This document shows, piece after piece, positions 50,685 to 61,344 of a stretch of 64,000 bases of DNA; within the stretch, counting starts at the first letter, position 1; every line of letters begins with the position of its first letter. The stretch is from Lwoffella lincolnii (GTDB taxonomy: Bacteria; Pseudomonadota; Gammaproteobacteria; Pseudomonadales; Moraxellaceae): NCBI RefSeq assembly GCF_002014765.1, contig NZ_MUYT01000012.1, positions 44,041 to 108,040 on the forward strand, given 5' to 3'. Both the position numbers and the translations under genes were made by a program. The notes below the pieces were generated by a model. It was not told the origin of the DNA and searched no databases. It was given only the letters and a program-made list of their open reading frames with translations.

Positions 50685-53600
50685 TCATGATAATGATGAA
50701 TTATTGTCTTCGTTTAACTCTTTAACAAACGCCTTATCAAACTCGCTGAAGTTTTGATTATTAGACACAGAGTTCATCGCTGCATTTAAAGCGGCATCCA
50801 TGTCAGTGGCTGTTGGAACAGAAAAAGTTGCGTTACTGGTGGACTTATTCTCTTTACGAGACTGATGGTAAGCAAGACCTGTCCCAGCAGGGATTAAGCG
50901 TCCCACCACCACGTTTTCTTTCAAACCACGTAAGTCATCAACTTTGCCTGTAACGGCAGCAGCGGTTAACACTCGAGTCGTTTCTTGGAAAGATGCTGCT
51001 GAAATAAAGCTTTCTGTTGCCAAGCTGGCTTTCGTGATGCCAAGCAGTTGACGCTCAAATTGTATAGGGAATTTGTCTTGAGCAATCAGTTTTTGATTGG
51101 TTGCCTTGATGTCATTATATTCCGCCTGGTCGCCTTTAAAGTAGTTAGAGTCGCCACCATCAGTGATTTCTACTTTTCTGAGCATTTGACGGATAATAAC
51201 CTCTATGTGTTTGTCATTAATCTTCACACCTTGTAAGCGATAAACTTCTTGTACCTCATCAACAATGTAATTAGCAAGGGCAGTCTCACCTTTGAGACGT
51301 AAAATATCGTGTGGGTTCATCGGTCCATCAGCAATGATTTCACCACGCTCTACCGTCTGTCCTTCGAATACGTTTATTTGTCGCCATTTTGGTATCAACT
51401 CTTCGTGTTCTTCACCATTTTCATTGGTAATGACAAAGCGGTTTTTACCTTTGGTTTCTTTACCAAAGCTAACCACCCCTGTCATTTCTGCCATGATGGC
51501 ATGTTCTTTTGGCTTACGAGCTTCAAACAAGTCAGCAACCCTTGGCAAACCGCCTGTGATGTCCTTAGTACCTGAAGTGGCTTGTGGCACACGACCAAGC
51601 ACAGAACCTGCGGTTACTTGAGTGCCTTCTGACACACGAATGACCGTTTCAGCAGGTAGGAAATACACCACCTCTTTGCCGTCATTGGTTTCAAGCACAA
51701 TGGATGGACGCATGTCCTTACTGGTGCTTGGACGGTCTTTGGTGGCAAAAATTTCAAATGAACTCATGCCTGTGGCATCATCAATCTTAACGGTGGCGGT
51801 CATGCCATCGATGATGTCACTAAAGCGAGCCTTACCTGTCACCTCTGTGATGATTGGGTGGGTGTGCGGATCCCATTTGGCAATGGTTTGACCTGCTTCA
51901 ACTTTTTGTTCGTCTTTGACCGTAACATTCGCCCCATAAGGCAAACGATAACGTTCACGCTCACGTCCCAACTCATCTGCCACCCCAATCTCAGCAGAAC
52001 GTGATACCACCACCAAATGCCCATCAGCATGCTCTACCGAACGCATGTTATGGAAACGAACAGTGCCACCATTTCTAACCACCACGCTGTTATCCACAGA
52101 AGCTGAGCTTGCCGCCCCACCAACGTGGAAGGTACGCATGGTCAACTGAGTGCCTGGCTCACCGATGGATTGAGCCGCCATGACACCCACAGACTCACCA
52201 ATATTAACCAAGTGACCACGAGCCAAATCACGTCCATAGCACATGGCACAGACACCATGATTGGCATCACACGTAATCACCGAACGAACATGAACTTCAT
52301 CGATGCCATTTTTATCAAGCACATCAACCCAATGTTCATCAATGAGTGTGTCAGCGGCAATTAATGTCTCACCTTCTGCGGTCAACACCTCTTTGGCAGT
52401 AACACGACCCAATACTCGGTCACCCAATTTTTCGATAACTTCACCACCTTCGATGTGTGGAGTCATCAACACACCTTTGTCTGTGCCACAATTGTTTTCG
52501 GTAATCACCAAATCTTGTGCCACGTCCACCAAACGGCGAGTCAAATACCCAGAGTTGGCAGTTTTCAATGCGGTGTCTGCCAACCCCTTACGCGCACCGT
52601 GAGTAGAAATAAAGTACTGTAAAACGGTCAAACCTTCACGGAAGTTTGCTTTAATCGGAGTTTCAATGATAGAACCATCAGGTTTTGCCATCAGACCACG
52701 CATACCAGCTAATTGACGAATTTGGGCAGCACTACCACGAGCGCCAGAATCAGACATGATGTAGATTGAGTTAAAAGATTTTTGCTCAACTTTTTCACCG
52801 TCAGCATTCACCACACTATCAGTTGCTAAGTTTTCCATCATGGCATTGGCCACTTTGTCATTGGTGCGAGACCAGATATCCACCACTTTGTTATAACGTT
52901 CACCTGCGGTCACAAACCCTTCTGCAAACTGCTGTTCAATGGCACGCACTTCAGCATCAGCAGCATCGATGATGTCTTTTTTACTCGGCGGAATGACCAT
53001 GTCTTCCATACCAATCGATACCCCAGATAAAGTTGCCTGAGCAAAACCTAAATACATCAGCTGGTCAGCAAACAAAACAGTGTCTTTTACTTCCATCTTA
53101 CGATAGCAAGAGTTAAGCAGTTTTGAGATGTTCTTTTTGGTCATCTCTTTATCACATTCTTCAAACGCCATGCCTTCTGGCATGATGTTCCAAATCAACA
53201 AACGTCCTGCAACCGTATCTTTTAAGGAGGTGATTTTAGACTGATTGCCTTCATCATCAATTAAAGTCTCAGTAATACGCACCTTAATTTGAGCATTGAC
53301 GCTCAACACACCACTGCCTAATGCTCTTAATGCTTCTGACATATCAGCAAACACCATACCTTCGCCTTTGGCATTGATAGAGCGACGGCTGATGTAGTAC
53401 AAGCCCAATACCACGTCTTGTGATGGCACGATGATGGGTTCACCATTGGCAGGTGATAAAATGTTATTGGTTGACATCATCAATGCTCGTGACTCAAGCT
53501 GTGCTTCTAGAGTCAATGGCACATGCACCGCCATTTGGTCACCATCAAAATCAGCATTAAAGGCAGTACAAACCAATGGGTGCAACTGAATGGCTTTACC

Positions 53601-54935
53601 TTCAATCAATACAGGCTCAAACGCTTGCAAACCAAGACGGTGCAAGGTTGGGGCACGGTTAAGCAGTACAGGGTGTTCACGAATGACCATCGCTAACATA
53701 TCCCATACTTGTGGCTCTTCTCGCTCGACCATTTTTTTGGCAGCTTTAATGGTATGAGCAATGCCGTGTGACAATAATTTGGCATAAGTGAACGGCTTAA
53801 ACAACTCCAATGCCATCTTTTTAGGCAGACCACATTGATGTAACCGCAGAGTCGGACCAACCACGATGACTGAACGACCAGAATAATCAACACGTTTGCC
53901 CAATAGGTTTTGGCGGAAACGACCTTGCTTACCTTTAATCATATCAGCCAATGATTTGAGTGGACGGCGATTGCTACCAGTAATGGCACGACCACGACGA
54001 CCATTATCAAGCAAGGCATCTACTGACTCTTGTAACATGCGTTTTTCATTACGAACAATGATGTCAGGAGCATTTAGTTCAAGTAAGCGTTTTAGACGAT
54101 TATTACGATTAATGACACGACGATACAAGTCATTCAAATCTGATGTTGCAAAACGCCCACCTTCAAGAGGCACCAATGGACGCAAATCTGGTGGCAATAC
54201 AGGCAAAACATCCATCACCATCCATTCAGGCTTGTTATTAGAATCACGCAATGACTCCAATAATTTTAAGCGTTTGGACATTTTTTTTAGTTTGGTTTCA
54301 GACCCTGTATTGGGAATCTCTTCACGAAGTAAGTCAATTTCAGCGTCTAAGTCAATGTCTTTTAATAAATCTTGAATCGCTTCTGCACCCATCTTAGCAG
54401 TAAACTCATCGCCGAACTGCTCTAATGCTGAATAATAATCTTCATCATCAAGCAGTTGATACTTTTCAAGGCTGGTTAAACCTGGATCAGTAACAATATA
54501 GCTTTCAAAATACAACACACGCTCAATATCACGCAAGGTAATATCAAGCAATAAACCAATACGGCTAGGCAAAGATTTTAAAAACCAAATATGTGCCACA
54601 GGACTTGCCAATTCGATATGACCCATGCGATCACGGCGTACTTTGGCAGTGGTCACTTCAACGCCACATTTTTCACAAATCACCCCTTGGAATTTGCGAC
54701 GCTTATACTTGCCACATAAGCATTCGTAATCTTTGACAGGACCAAAAATTTTGGCACAAAACAAACCATCTCTTTCTGGCTTAAAAGTACGATAGTTAAT
54801 GGTTTCAGGCTTTTTGACTTCTCCATGCGACCATGATCTGATGGTGTCTGGTGATGCCAAAGAAATTTGAATGCTGTCAAATTCACGGCTGCCAAAATCG
54901 GCAGGGCTTTTCATAATATCGAGTAAATCTTTCAA
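50685..54935 (-). CDS. rpoC: RNA polymerase subunit beta'
   Basis: 1416 residues, full length. The N-terminal zinc site CLCGKYKRRKFQGVICEKCG, the catalytic NADFDGDQMAVH near residue 460, the trigger loop region with MAAQSIGEPGTQLTMRTFH, and the second zinc site around CDANHGVCAMCYGRD are all present. The C-terminus is Asn/Ser-rich. Last gene of the operon. Confidence 0.99.
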   Translation of the reverse strand: MKDLLDIMKSPADFGSREFDSIQISLASPDTIRSWSHGEVKKPETINYRTFKPERDGLFCAKIFGPVKDYECLCGKYKRRKFQGVICEKCGVEVTTAKVRRDRMGHIELASPVAHIWFLKSLPSRIGLLLDITLRDIERVLYFESYIVTDPGLTSLEKYQLLDDEDYYSALEQFGDEFTAKMGAEAIQDLLKDIDLDAEIDLLREEIPNTGSETKLKKMSKRLKLLESLRDSNNKPEWMVMDVLPVLPPDLRPLVPLEGGRFATSDLNDLYRRVINRNNRLKRLLELNAPDIIVRNEKRMLQESVDALLDNGRRGRAITGSNRRPLKSLADMIKGKQGRFRQNLLGKRVDYSGRSVIVVGPTLRLHQCGLPKKMALELFKPFTYAKLLSHGIAHTIKAAKKMVEREEPQVWDMLAMVIREHPVLLNRAPTLHRLGLQAFEPVLIEGKAIQLHPLVCTAFNADFDGDQMAVHVPLTLEAQLESRALMMSTNNILSPANGEPIIVPSQDVVLGLYYISRRSINAKGEGMVFADMSEALRALGSGVLSVNAQIKVRITETLIDDEGNQSKITSLKDTVAGRLLIWNIMPEGMAFEECDKEMTKKNISKLLNSCYRKMEVKDTVLFADQLMYLGFAQATLSGVSIGMEDMVIPPSKKDIIDAADAEVRAIEQQFAEGFVTAGERYNKVVDIWSRTNDKVANAMMENLATDSVVNADGEKVEQKSFNSIYIMSDSGARGSAAQIRQLAGMRGLMAKPDGSIIETPIKANFREGLTVLQYFISTHGARKGLADTALKTANSGYLTRRLVDVAQDLVITENNCGTDKGVLMTPHIEGGEVIEKLGDRVLGRVTAKEVLTAEGETLIAADTLIDEHWVDVLDKNGIDEVHVRSVITCDANHGVCAMCYGRDLARGHLVNIGESVGVMAAQSIGEPGTQLTMRTFHVGGAASSASVDNSVVVRNGGTVRFHNMRSVEHADGHLVVVSRSAEIGVADELGRERERYRLPYGANVTVKDEQKVEAGQTIAKWDPHTHPIITEVTGKARFSDIIDGMTATVKIDDATGMSSFEIFATKDRPSTSKDMRPSIVLETNDGKEVVYFLPAETVIRVSEGTQVTAGSVLGRVPQATSGTKDITGGLPRVADLFEARKPKEHAIMAEMTGVVSFGKETKGKNRFVITNENGEEHEELIPKWRQINVFEGQTVERGEIIADGPMNPHDILRLKGETALANYIVDEVQEVYRLQGVKINDKHIEVIIRQMLRKVEITDGGDSNYFKGDQAEYNDIKATNQKLIAQDKFPIQFERQLLGITKASLATESFISAASFQETTRVLTAAAVTGKVDDLRGLKENVVVGRLIPAGTGLAYHQSRKENKSTSNATFSVPTATDMDAALNAAMNSVSNNQNFSEFDKAFVKELNEDNNSSLS

Positions 54936-55205
54936 ACTGCTTCTCCGTTATTTTTTAAGGTTGCATCAGATGTTTTTTGGGTAGACGATATTTTTGGATA
55001 AACAATGCTTTTCAATAAACAGTGTTTTTTAAACAGTATTTTTTAAACAATGTTTTTTAGATAAATAATGCTGATATCACAACAAAAATCTCATCATAAA
55101 AAATCAAGGCAACACAAGATAAAATGAACAATCTGGACGAGTGATGACAGCGTGCAACATGAATTTATCTTCAATAAAGGAAGAAACATGCCACACGCTC
55201 AGCCA
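54936..55205. other. rpoB-rpoC spacer (270 bp), low-complexity
   Basis: Holds three imperfect repeats of AACAGTATTTTTTAAACAATGTTTTTTA-like units (about 55001-55070, quoted in part) and no gene. It is several-fold longer than the E. coli spacer (about 80 bp). No terminator with a T run on the minus strand was found. Confidence 0.65.
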
Positions 55206-58200
55206 TTATTTTTTATCAATCAACTCAATATTAATACCCAAAGACTTAATCTCTTTGGTTAATACGTTAAATGATTCTGGCATACCAGGATCCATGTACT
55301 GCTCACCATCAACGATGTTTTTGTACATGCGAGTACGCCCATCGACGTCATCTGATTTGACTGTCAGCATCTCTTGCAAAGTATAAGTTGCACCATATGC
55401 TTCCAATGCCCAAACTTCCATTTCACCAAAACGCTGACCACCAAATTGTGCTTTACCACCCAATGGTTGTTGCGTCACCAATGAATATGACCCTGTTGAA
55501 CGTGCGTGCATCTTATCGTCCACCAAGTGATTGAGCTTAAGCATGTACATATAACCGACGGTTACAGGGCGGTCAAATTGCTGTCCTGTACGCCCATCAT
55601 AAAGCACCTGCTGACCTGTGGTTGATAAATCCGCCAACTCAAGTAGGGCTTTGATTTGCGTCTCTTTAGCACCATCAAACACCGCCGTACCCATCGGCAC
55701 ACCTTCACGCAAATTATGGCACATCGCCACAATTTCTTCATCATTCAAACTGGACAAATCAACAGGCTCACCACCAACTTGGTTGTAAATTTTATCTAAA
55801 AACTCTCGCAACTCTTTGACCGCCACCTGTGATTTCATCATGCGGTCAATCTTCTCACCCAAGCCATGTGCTGCCATACCCAGATGGGTCTCAAGTACCT
55901 GACCGATGTTCATTCGTGAAGGCACGCCCAATGGATTTAGCACAATGTCAACAGGATTACCATGTTCATCATAAGGCATGTCTTCAATGGGCATGATGCG
56001 GGAGATGACCCCTTTGTTACCATGACGACCTGCCATTTTATCACCAGGCTGAATGCGACGCTTGACTGCCAAATAGACTTTGACAATCTTTTGCACACCA
56101 TGGGCCAAATCATCACCAGCGGTTAGTTTGCGTTTCTTTTCTGCAAAGCGGTCATCGATTTGCTTTTGCTTATCGCTAAGAAATTCAGCCGTTTGTGTCA
56201 GCCGTTCTGCCACTTCTTCATCAACAGGTTGAATGTCAAGTAAGGTGTCTAATGTCATTTCACTCATGGCATCAGCAGTCAATACTGTACCAGCTTTTAA
56301 GCCAGCACCACCGCTGACTTTTTGCTTGTCAAGCAGGCTGATGATACGACCACGAGTGGCTTGCTCAAAGATTTTTAGTTCTTCTTTTAAATCTTTACGA
56401 TAACCATCAAGTTGTGCCTTTTCAATGGCTTGAGCTCGGCTGTCTTTTTCAACACCATCACGGGTAAAGACTTGCACATCAATGACCGTACCCTTTGATG
56501 AAGATGGCACACGCAATGACGTGTCTTTCACGTCAGCAGCTTTTTCACCAAAAATGGCACGCAACAATTTTTCTTCAGGCGTCAATTGGGTTTCACCTTT
56601 TGGTGTGACTTTACCCACCAAAATATCCCCTGCATCAACTTCTGCACCAATATAGACGATGCCTGCTTCATCTAAGTTTGACAACGCAGCTTCACCCACA
56701 TTCGGAATATCGGCAGTGATTTCTTCTGTACCCAGCTTGGTATCACGTGCAACACAGGTCAACTCTTGAATGTGAATGGTGGTAAAGCGGTCTTCTTTCA
56801 CCACACGCTCAGAAACCAAAATCGAGTCTTCAAAGTTATAGCCATTCCACGGCATGAAAGCAACACGCATGTTTTGCCCCAATGCCAACTCACCCAAATC
56901 TGTTGATGGACCATCTGCCAATATATCACCACGAGCAATTTCATCGCCTTGGTTAACAATGATGCGTTGGTTGATGCAGGTATTTTGGTTAGAACGAGTG
57001 TACTTAATCAGGTTATAAATATCGATACCTGCTTCACCTGCTTTCATTTCATTTTCATTGACACGCACCACAATGCGAGACGCATCCACATCTTCAATGA
57101 CACCACCACGCTTAGCAATGACACACACCCCCGAATCACGAGCAACATGACGCTCCATGCCTGTACCAACCAATGGCTTATCAGCACGTAAAGTAGGCAC
57201 AGCTTGGCGTTGCATGTTTGAACCCATCAACGCACGGTTGGCATCATCATGCTCCAAAAATGGAATAAGACTTGCTGCAACCGAAACCACTTGGCTTGGA
57301 GATACGTCCATGTGCGTGACTTTTTCTGGAGGCATACGCACCGTCTCACCATGACTACGTACAGTAACCATCTCATCAGTCAGCTCACCTTTTTCATTCA
57401 TTGGTGAATCGGCTTGTGCAATCACCGTACCCACTTCTTCAATGGCAGACATATAAATAATGTCATCAGTAACCTTACCGTTTTCAACACGACGATAAGG
57501 CGTTTCTAAAAAACCAAACGAATTGGTCTTCGCAAAAACAGCCAATGAATTAATCAAACCAATATTAGGGCCTTCTGGCGTTTCAATAGGACAAACACGT
57601 CCATAATGCGTTTGATGCACATCACGCACTTCAAATCCTGCACGCTCACGAGTCAAACCACCGGGACCCAAAGCTGACACACGACGTTTGTGCGTGATTT
57701 CAGACAATGGATTATTTTGATCCATGAACTGTGACAACTGGCTAGAGCCAAAAAACTCTTTAACCGCTGCTGCCACAGGTTTGGAATTAATCAAATCTTG
57801 TGGTGATAAATTATCTGACTCAGCTGAACTCAAACGCTCTTTAACCGCACGTTCAACACGCACCAAGCCAATACGGAACTGGTTTTCTGCCATTTCACCA
57901 ACGGAGCGAATACGGCGGTTACCCAAATGGTCAATGTCATCAACCACACCACGCCCATTACGAATTTCAATCAACTCTTTTAGCACATCAATGATGTCTT
58001 CTTTGCTCAACACACTGCGTTCACGCTGCACATCAACATCATCTGTATCTTCGAACGTGCGACCCAAACGACGATTGAACTTCATACGCCCAACATTAGA
58101 CAAATCATAACGATCAGGATTAAAGAACATGCTTTCAAACAGCTTTTCTGCCGTATCTAAAGTTGGTGGCTCACCCGGACGCATGACCTTATAAATCTCA

Positions 58201-59312
58201 ATCAACGCTTCTTCACGGCTACCAGTGCTGTCTGCACGCAACGTATCAGCAATATAAGTACCATGGTCAATATCATTGGTAAATAAAATACCAAACTCTT
58301 TGACATCATAATTAGACAACTTAACCAACAACTCATGGTTGATTAACGTATTGGCACGAGCAATGACTTCATCATTCACAACAATATCGTGTGCCAAAAT
58401 ACGCTCATACAAATACTCATCAGGCACAGCAAGCTTAGTCAAACCTGACTCTTCAATTTGACGAATACGGCGCGCATTGATGCGTTTGCCTTGCTCAACC
58501 AACACCTCACCATCAGCAGAGACAATGTCAAACTGTGCCATCTCACCACGCAAGCGATCTGCCACCAAATCAATCTCAAACTGTTCAGCACCTTTATAAA
58601 CACGAATGCTGTCAAAGAAAATATCTAAAATCTCAGCAGTATCCAAGCCAATAGCACGCAAAATAATCGATGCCAACAACTTACGACGGCGGTCAATACG
58701 AGCAAACACCAAATCTTTAGCATCAAACTCAAAATCCAACCAAGAACCACGATAAGGAATGATGCGAGCGTTATACAGCACTTTACCACTAGAATGTGAT
58801 TTGCCTTTATCGTGATCAAAGAACACACCCGGCGAGCGGTGTAATTGTGACACAATAACACGCTCAGTACCGTTAATAATGAACGTACCATTTTGTGTCA
58901 TTAAAGGAATTTCACCCATAAATACAGTTTGCTCACGCACATCTTTAATGGCAGCTTTACTGTTTTTATCTTTGCTGTCTTTATCCTTAATGACCAAACG
59001 AATTTTAACACGCAAAGGAGCAGCAAACGTAGAACCACGCAAAATACACTCACGCTCATCAAACTCAGGCTCACCTAAATAATACTCAACAAACTGCAGT
59101 TCAGCATTACCAGTATGGCTTTCGATAGGAAAAATAGATGAAAAAGCCGCTTGCAGACCTGTATTAGAGCGACCTTTAGGCTTTTTATGCTCTTGCAAAA
59201 ACTGCTCATAAGAATCCACTTGGATGGCGAGCAAGTACGGCACATCCATGACATTGGGCAATTGGGCAAAGCTTTTGCGGATACGCTTTTTTTCAGTATA
59301 AGAATATGCCAT
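55206..59312 (-). CDS. rpoB: RNA polymerase subunit beta
   Basis: 1368 residues, full length. The rifampicin region GSSQLSQFMDQNNPLSEITH and KRRVSALGPGGLTRERAGFE (about 515-555) has the usual drug-sensitive residues (Gln-Phe-Met-Asp, His, Ser). The C-terminal GKAQFGGQRFGEMEVWALEA block contacts beta'. It starts 628 bp after rplL stop, an unusually long gap, so it may have a promoter of its own as well as read-through past an attenuator. Confidence 0.99.
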   Translation of the reverse strand: MAYSYTEKKRIRKSFAQLPNVMDVPYLLAIQVDSYEQFLQEHKKPKGRSNTGLQAAFSSIFPIESHTGNAELQFVEYYLGEPEFDERECILRGSTFAAPLRVKIRLVIKDKDSKDKNSKAAIKDVREQTVFMGEIPLMTQNGTFIINGTERVIVSQLHRSPGVFFDHDKGKSHSSGKVLYNARIIPYRGSWLDFEFDAKDLVFARIDRRRKLLASIILRAIGLDTAEILDIFFDSIRVYKGAEQFEIDLVADRLRGEMAQFDIVSADGEVLVEQGKRINARRIRQIEESGLTKLAVPDEYLYERILAHDIVVNDEVIARANTLINHELLVKLSNYDVKEFGILFTNDIDHGTYIADTLRADSTGSREEALIEIYKVMRPGEPPTLDTAEKLFESMFFNPDRYDLSNVGRMKFNRRLGRTFEDTDDVDVQRERSVLSKEDIIDVLKELIEIRNGRGVVDDIDHLGNRRIRSVGEMAENQFRIGLVRVERAVKERLSSAESDNLSPQDLINSKPVAAAVKEFFGSSQLSQFMDQNNPLSEITHKRRVSALGPGGLTRERAGFEVRDVHQTHYGRVCPIETPEGPNIGLINSLAVFAKTNSFGFLETPYRRVENGKVTDDIIYMSAIEEVGTVIAQADSPMNEKGELTDEMVTVRSHGETVRMPPEKVTHMDVSPSQVVSVAASLIPFLEHDDANRALMGSNMQRQAVPTLRADKPLVGTGMERHVARDSGVCVIAKRGGVIEDVDASRIVVRVNENEMKAGEAGIDIYNLIKYTRSNQNTCINQRIIVNQGDEIARGDILADGPSTDLGELALGQNMRVAFMPWNGYNFEDSILVSERVVKEDRFTTIHIQELTCVARDTKLGTEEITADIPNVGEAALSNLDEAGIVYIGAEVDAGDILVGKVTPKGETQLTPEEKLLRAIFGEKAADVKDTSLRVPSSSKGTVIDVQVFTRDGVEKDSRAQAIEKAQLDGYRKDLKEELKIFEQATRGRIISLLDKQKVSGGAGLKAGTVLTADAMSEMTLDTLLDIQPVDEEVAERLTQTAEFLSDKQKQIDDRFAEKKRKLTAGDDLAHGVQKIVKVYLAVKRRIQPGDKMAGRHGNKGVISRIMPIEDMPYDEHGNPVDIVLNPLGVPSRMNIGQVLETHLGMAAHGLGEKIDRMMKSQVAVKELREFLDKIYNQVGGEPVDLSSLNDEEIVAMCHNLREGVPMGTAVFDGAKETQIKALLELADLSTTGQQVLYDGRTGQQFDRPVTVGYMYMLKLNHLVDDKMHARSTGSYSLVTQQPLGGKAQFGGQRFGEMEVWALEAYGATYTLQEMLTVKSDDVDGRTRMYKNIVDGEQYMDPGMPESFNVLTKEIKSLGINIELIDKK

Positions 59313-59882
59313 TCATAGTCCTTAAAGTAGATAAATGAACAACCAAACCAATCAGCTTGGTATCGAAGATTAAAACCTAGTATCGAAGATTAAAACAGAA
59401 CGTCATTTGACCATCAACCATTGACCCATACCATCATGGCATCAATATGGCAAAACCAATCCAATAATGGCAAAAAACACGCACAACAAAACGCCAAACA
59501 CCGATGGGTGTCTAGCAAATAATAATCAATGGTTCTGCCGATATGCGTATGCACATATGTTATGGGAAATCCTTATGTGAAATCTTACCAAATCAGCAAA
59601 GAGATGAACAAGAACAATGACATTGAATTCACATCAAAAAACACATTGCTCAAAACACATTGTTCAACTGCTGTGATACACACATCAAATATCATACAAG
59701 CAAACAAACTAAAAAGCCTAAAAACACTTTATTGTCGACTTTACATAATTAGCATGGTTAGCATAATAAATCAGATGATGAATACAGACAGCTTGGCTTA
59801 ATACATGCGACGCACACAAGTTATTAAGACAAGAAATACCCTTAAGGCGTGCCAGTGGTCAAAGTTAAGTCGTTAATTATAA
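59313..59882. other. Long rplL-rpoB intergenic region
   Basis: No convincing gene. A 20-bp unit TATCGAAGATTAAAACCTAG at 59361-59380 is followed by a second partial copy at 59381-59396, directly upstream of rpoB. The middle is AT-rich with small palindromes around CATATG (59555-59560). An open frame at 59529-59801 on the plus strand has no ribosome-binding site or recognisable sequence. Confidence 0.6.
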
Positions 59883-59916
59883 TAAAAAAAAACCAGCAAT
59901 GCAATGCACCACTGGC
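59883..59916 (-). terminator. Attenuator after rplL
   Basis: On the minus strand CCAGTGG...TTGCTGG (59893-59915) forms an imperfect hairpin with G-U pairs followed by nine or more Ts. It lies about 25 bp past the rplL stop, where a partial terminator sets the ribosomal protein to RNA polymerase ratio in many bacteria. Confidence 0.75.
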
Positions 59917-59940
59917 CTTTTTTGCCCAGAAAAATGTCGA

Positions 59941-60324
59941 TTATTTAAGTTCGACAGTAGCACCTGCTTCTTCAAGCTTTTTCTTAAGCTCTTCAGCTTC
60001 AGCTTTAGAAACACCTTCTTTGATGGGTGCAGGAGCACCTTCAACCAACTCTTTGGCTTCTTTAAGACCAAGACCAGTGGCTTCACGAACTGCTTTAATA
60101 ACACCAACTTTCTTATCACCAAAGCCAGCAAGAACAACGTCAAATTCATCTTTTTCTTCAGCAGCAGCGGCACCAGCATCAGCGGCAACAGCAGGACCTG
60201 CGGCAACAGCAGCAGCAGCAGCGGTAACACCAAACTTATCTTCCATGTCTTTGATAAGCTCAACGATGTCCATAACAGACATTTCAGCAATGGCGTTTAA
60301 TATATCTTCTCTAGATAGTGACAT
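59941..60324 (-). CDS. rplL: Ribosomal protein bL12 (L7/L12)
   Basis: 127 residues. N-terminal dimerisation helices MSLSREDILNAIAEMSVMDI, an Ala/Val-rich hinge and the C-terminal factor-binding domain (EFDVVLAGFGDKKVGVIKAV, GLGLKEAKELVEGAP). It recruits translation factors. 69 bp downstream of rplJ. Confidence 0.99.
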   Translation of the reverse strand: MSLSREDILNAIAEMSVMDIVELIKDMEDKFGVTAAAAAVAAGPAVAADAGAAAAEEKDEFDVVLAGFGDKKVGVIKAVREATGLGLKEAKELVEGAPAPIKEGVSKAEAEELKKKLEEAGATVELK

Positions 60325-60393
60325 GAGTGTAACTCCGATTAAAAAGGTTAAATGATTGAATTACGTTAAACAAAAATACATAATTCAAAAAAA

Positions 60394-60924
60394 TTAAGCA
60401 GCGTCTTTTGCGTCTTTGACTGCGGCAACGGTACGAACAAACTTGCCAGGAACTTCTTTCATGGTCTGAGCAAGCTTGGTTACTGGTGCTTTCATAGTGG
60501 CCATCAAAATTGCCAAAGCTTCGTCTCTGGTTGGTAGTTTAGAGATTCTCTCAAGCTCTGATGGTCCATATGCTTCACCGCCAACCGATACAATTTTGGT
60601 TTTTAGGGCATCTTTGTTTTCTTTGTTAAAGTCAAACACGACTCTAGCAGCAGAACCCAAATCTTCCATAGAAAAAGCCAAAATGACAGGACCGGTTAGA
60701 CCGTCTGACATGCACTCAAATGCGGTGCCTTCAAAAGCACGTTTTGCCAGTGAATTTTTCACCACTTTTAAAACGACACCCTTTTCACGAGCTTTATTGC
60801 GTAATTCGGTCATTTTCGCAACTTCAATCCCATGATATTCAGCAGCAACCGCTGAGTAGGCATTAGCAGCCACTTCAGACACTTCAGCCACAACTTGTTT
60901 TTTCTGTTCTAGCGTTAATGCCAT
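60394..60924 (-). CDS. rplJ: Ribosomal protein uL10
   Basis: 176 residues from MALTLEQKKQVVAEVSEVA, whose ATG follows AAGGAGTCAACTT; the frame is open upstream but the added 30 residues are not L10-like. The core AAEYHGIEVAKMTELRNKAR and the C-terminal helix that binds bL12 dimers are present. L10 with L12 also represses its own mRNA through the leader upstream. Confidence 0.98.
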   Translation of the reverse strand: MALTLEQKKQVVAEVSEVAANAYSAVAAEYHGIEVAKMTELRNKAREKGVVLKVVKNSLAKRAFEGTAFECMSDGLTGPVILAFSMEDLGSAARVVFDFNKENKDALKTKIVSVGGEAYGPSELERISKLPTRDEALAILMATMKAPVTKLAQTMKEVPGKFVRTVAAVKDAKDAA

Positions 60925-61014
60925 AAGTTGACTCCTTAATCTTACCTTGCCATTAAAAACAAGGCTTGATATCAAATCACAGACAAACATAAAAACACGA
61001 TTTGTCTGTGACAC

Positions 61015-61118
61015 CCAATACGGTCCTTTTAGCCATACTTAATTCATTCAACCATTGTCATAACGACAAGTCATAAAGTCATAACTGTCATAACGACAAC
61101 ATCAGGATAAATAAAAAT
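61015..61118. repeat. Degenerate repeats in the rplJ leader
   Basis: Repeats of GTCATAACGACAA (61057-61070 and 61087-61100) with intervening GTCATAAAGTCATAACT lie between the L10 leader core and rplJ. Confidence 0.7.
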
Positions 61119-61256
61119 AACTAATAAGGTCACCGTCTGCGTAGGCCAAACCACACATTGATCTGATTAAGGGTACTGGAAATATTGGCAATTAAACTTA
61201 GCCACATCATGGCAACACCCACCTACGGTCTTAGACAGCATGATATTTCATGCTGA
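61119..61256 (-). promoter_or_regulatory. L10 (rplJ) leader, autoregulatory RNA
   Basis: On the minus strand AGACCGTAGGTGGG (around 61217-61236) and GGCCTACGCAGACGGTGACC (61128-61147) are the two conserved arms of the L10 leader, which fold into the kink-turn structure bound by the L10(L12) complex to block translation of rplJ-rplL. The loop part with AATTGCCAATATTTCCAG lies between. A hairpin TCAGCATGA/TCATGCTG precedes it. Confidence 0.85.
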
Positions 61257-61344
61257 CCTAAATTCAATAATTAATTATTAAAGCCAATTGGCTTTTTAAA
61301 ATCAATTGGCTTTTTTAAACACCAATCAACATCATGAGTATAAT
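61257..61344. other. rplA-rplJ spacer with a repeated palindrome
   Basis: AAAGCCAATTGGCTTT at 61279-61294 is a perfect palindrome, and AATCAATTGGCTTTTTT repeats its right half a few bases on. It may be a weak terminator or processing signal between rplKA and rplJL. Confidence 0.55.

Noticed and set aside
59529..59801. 90-codon plus-strand frame in the rplL-rpoB gap
   Set aside because: No ribosome-binding site, low-complexity composition and opposite to the surrounding operon.
60137..60260. Repetitive Ala-codon stretch in rplL that looks like a simple repeat
   Set aside because: It encodes the normal Ala-rich hinge of bL12.
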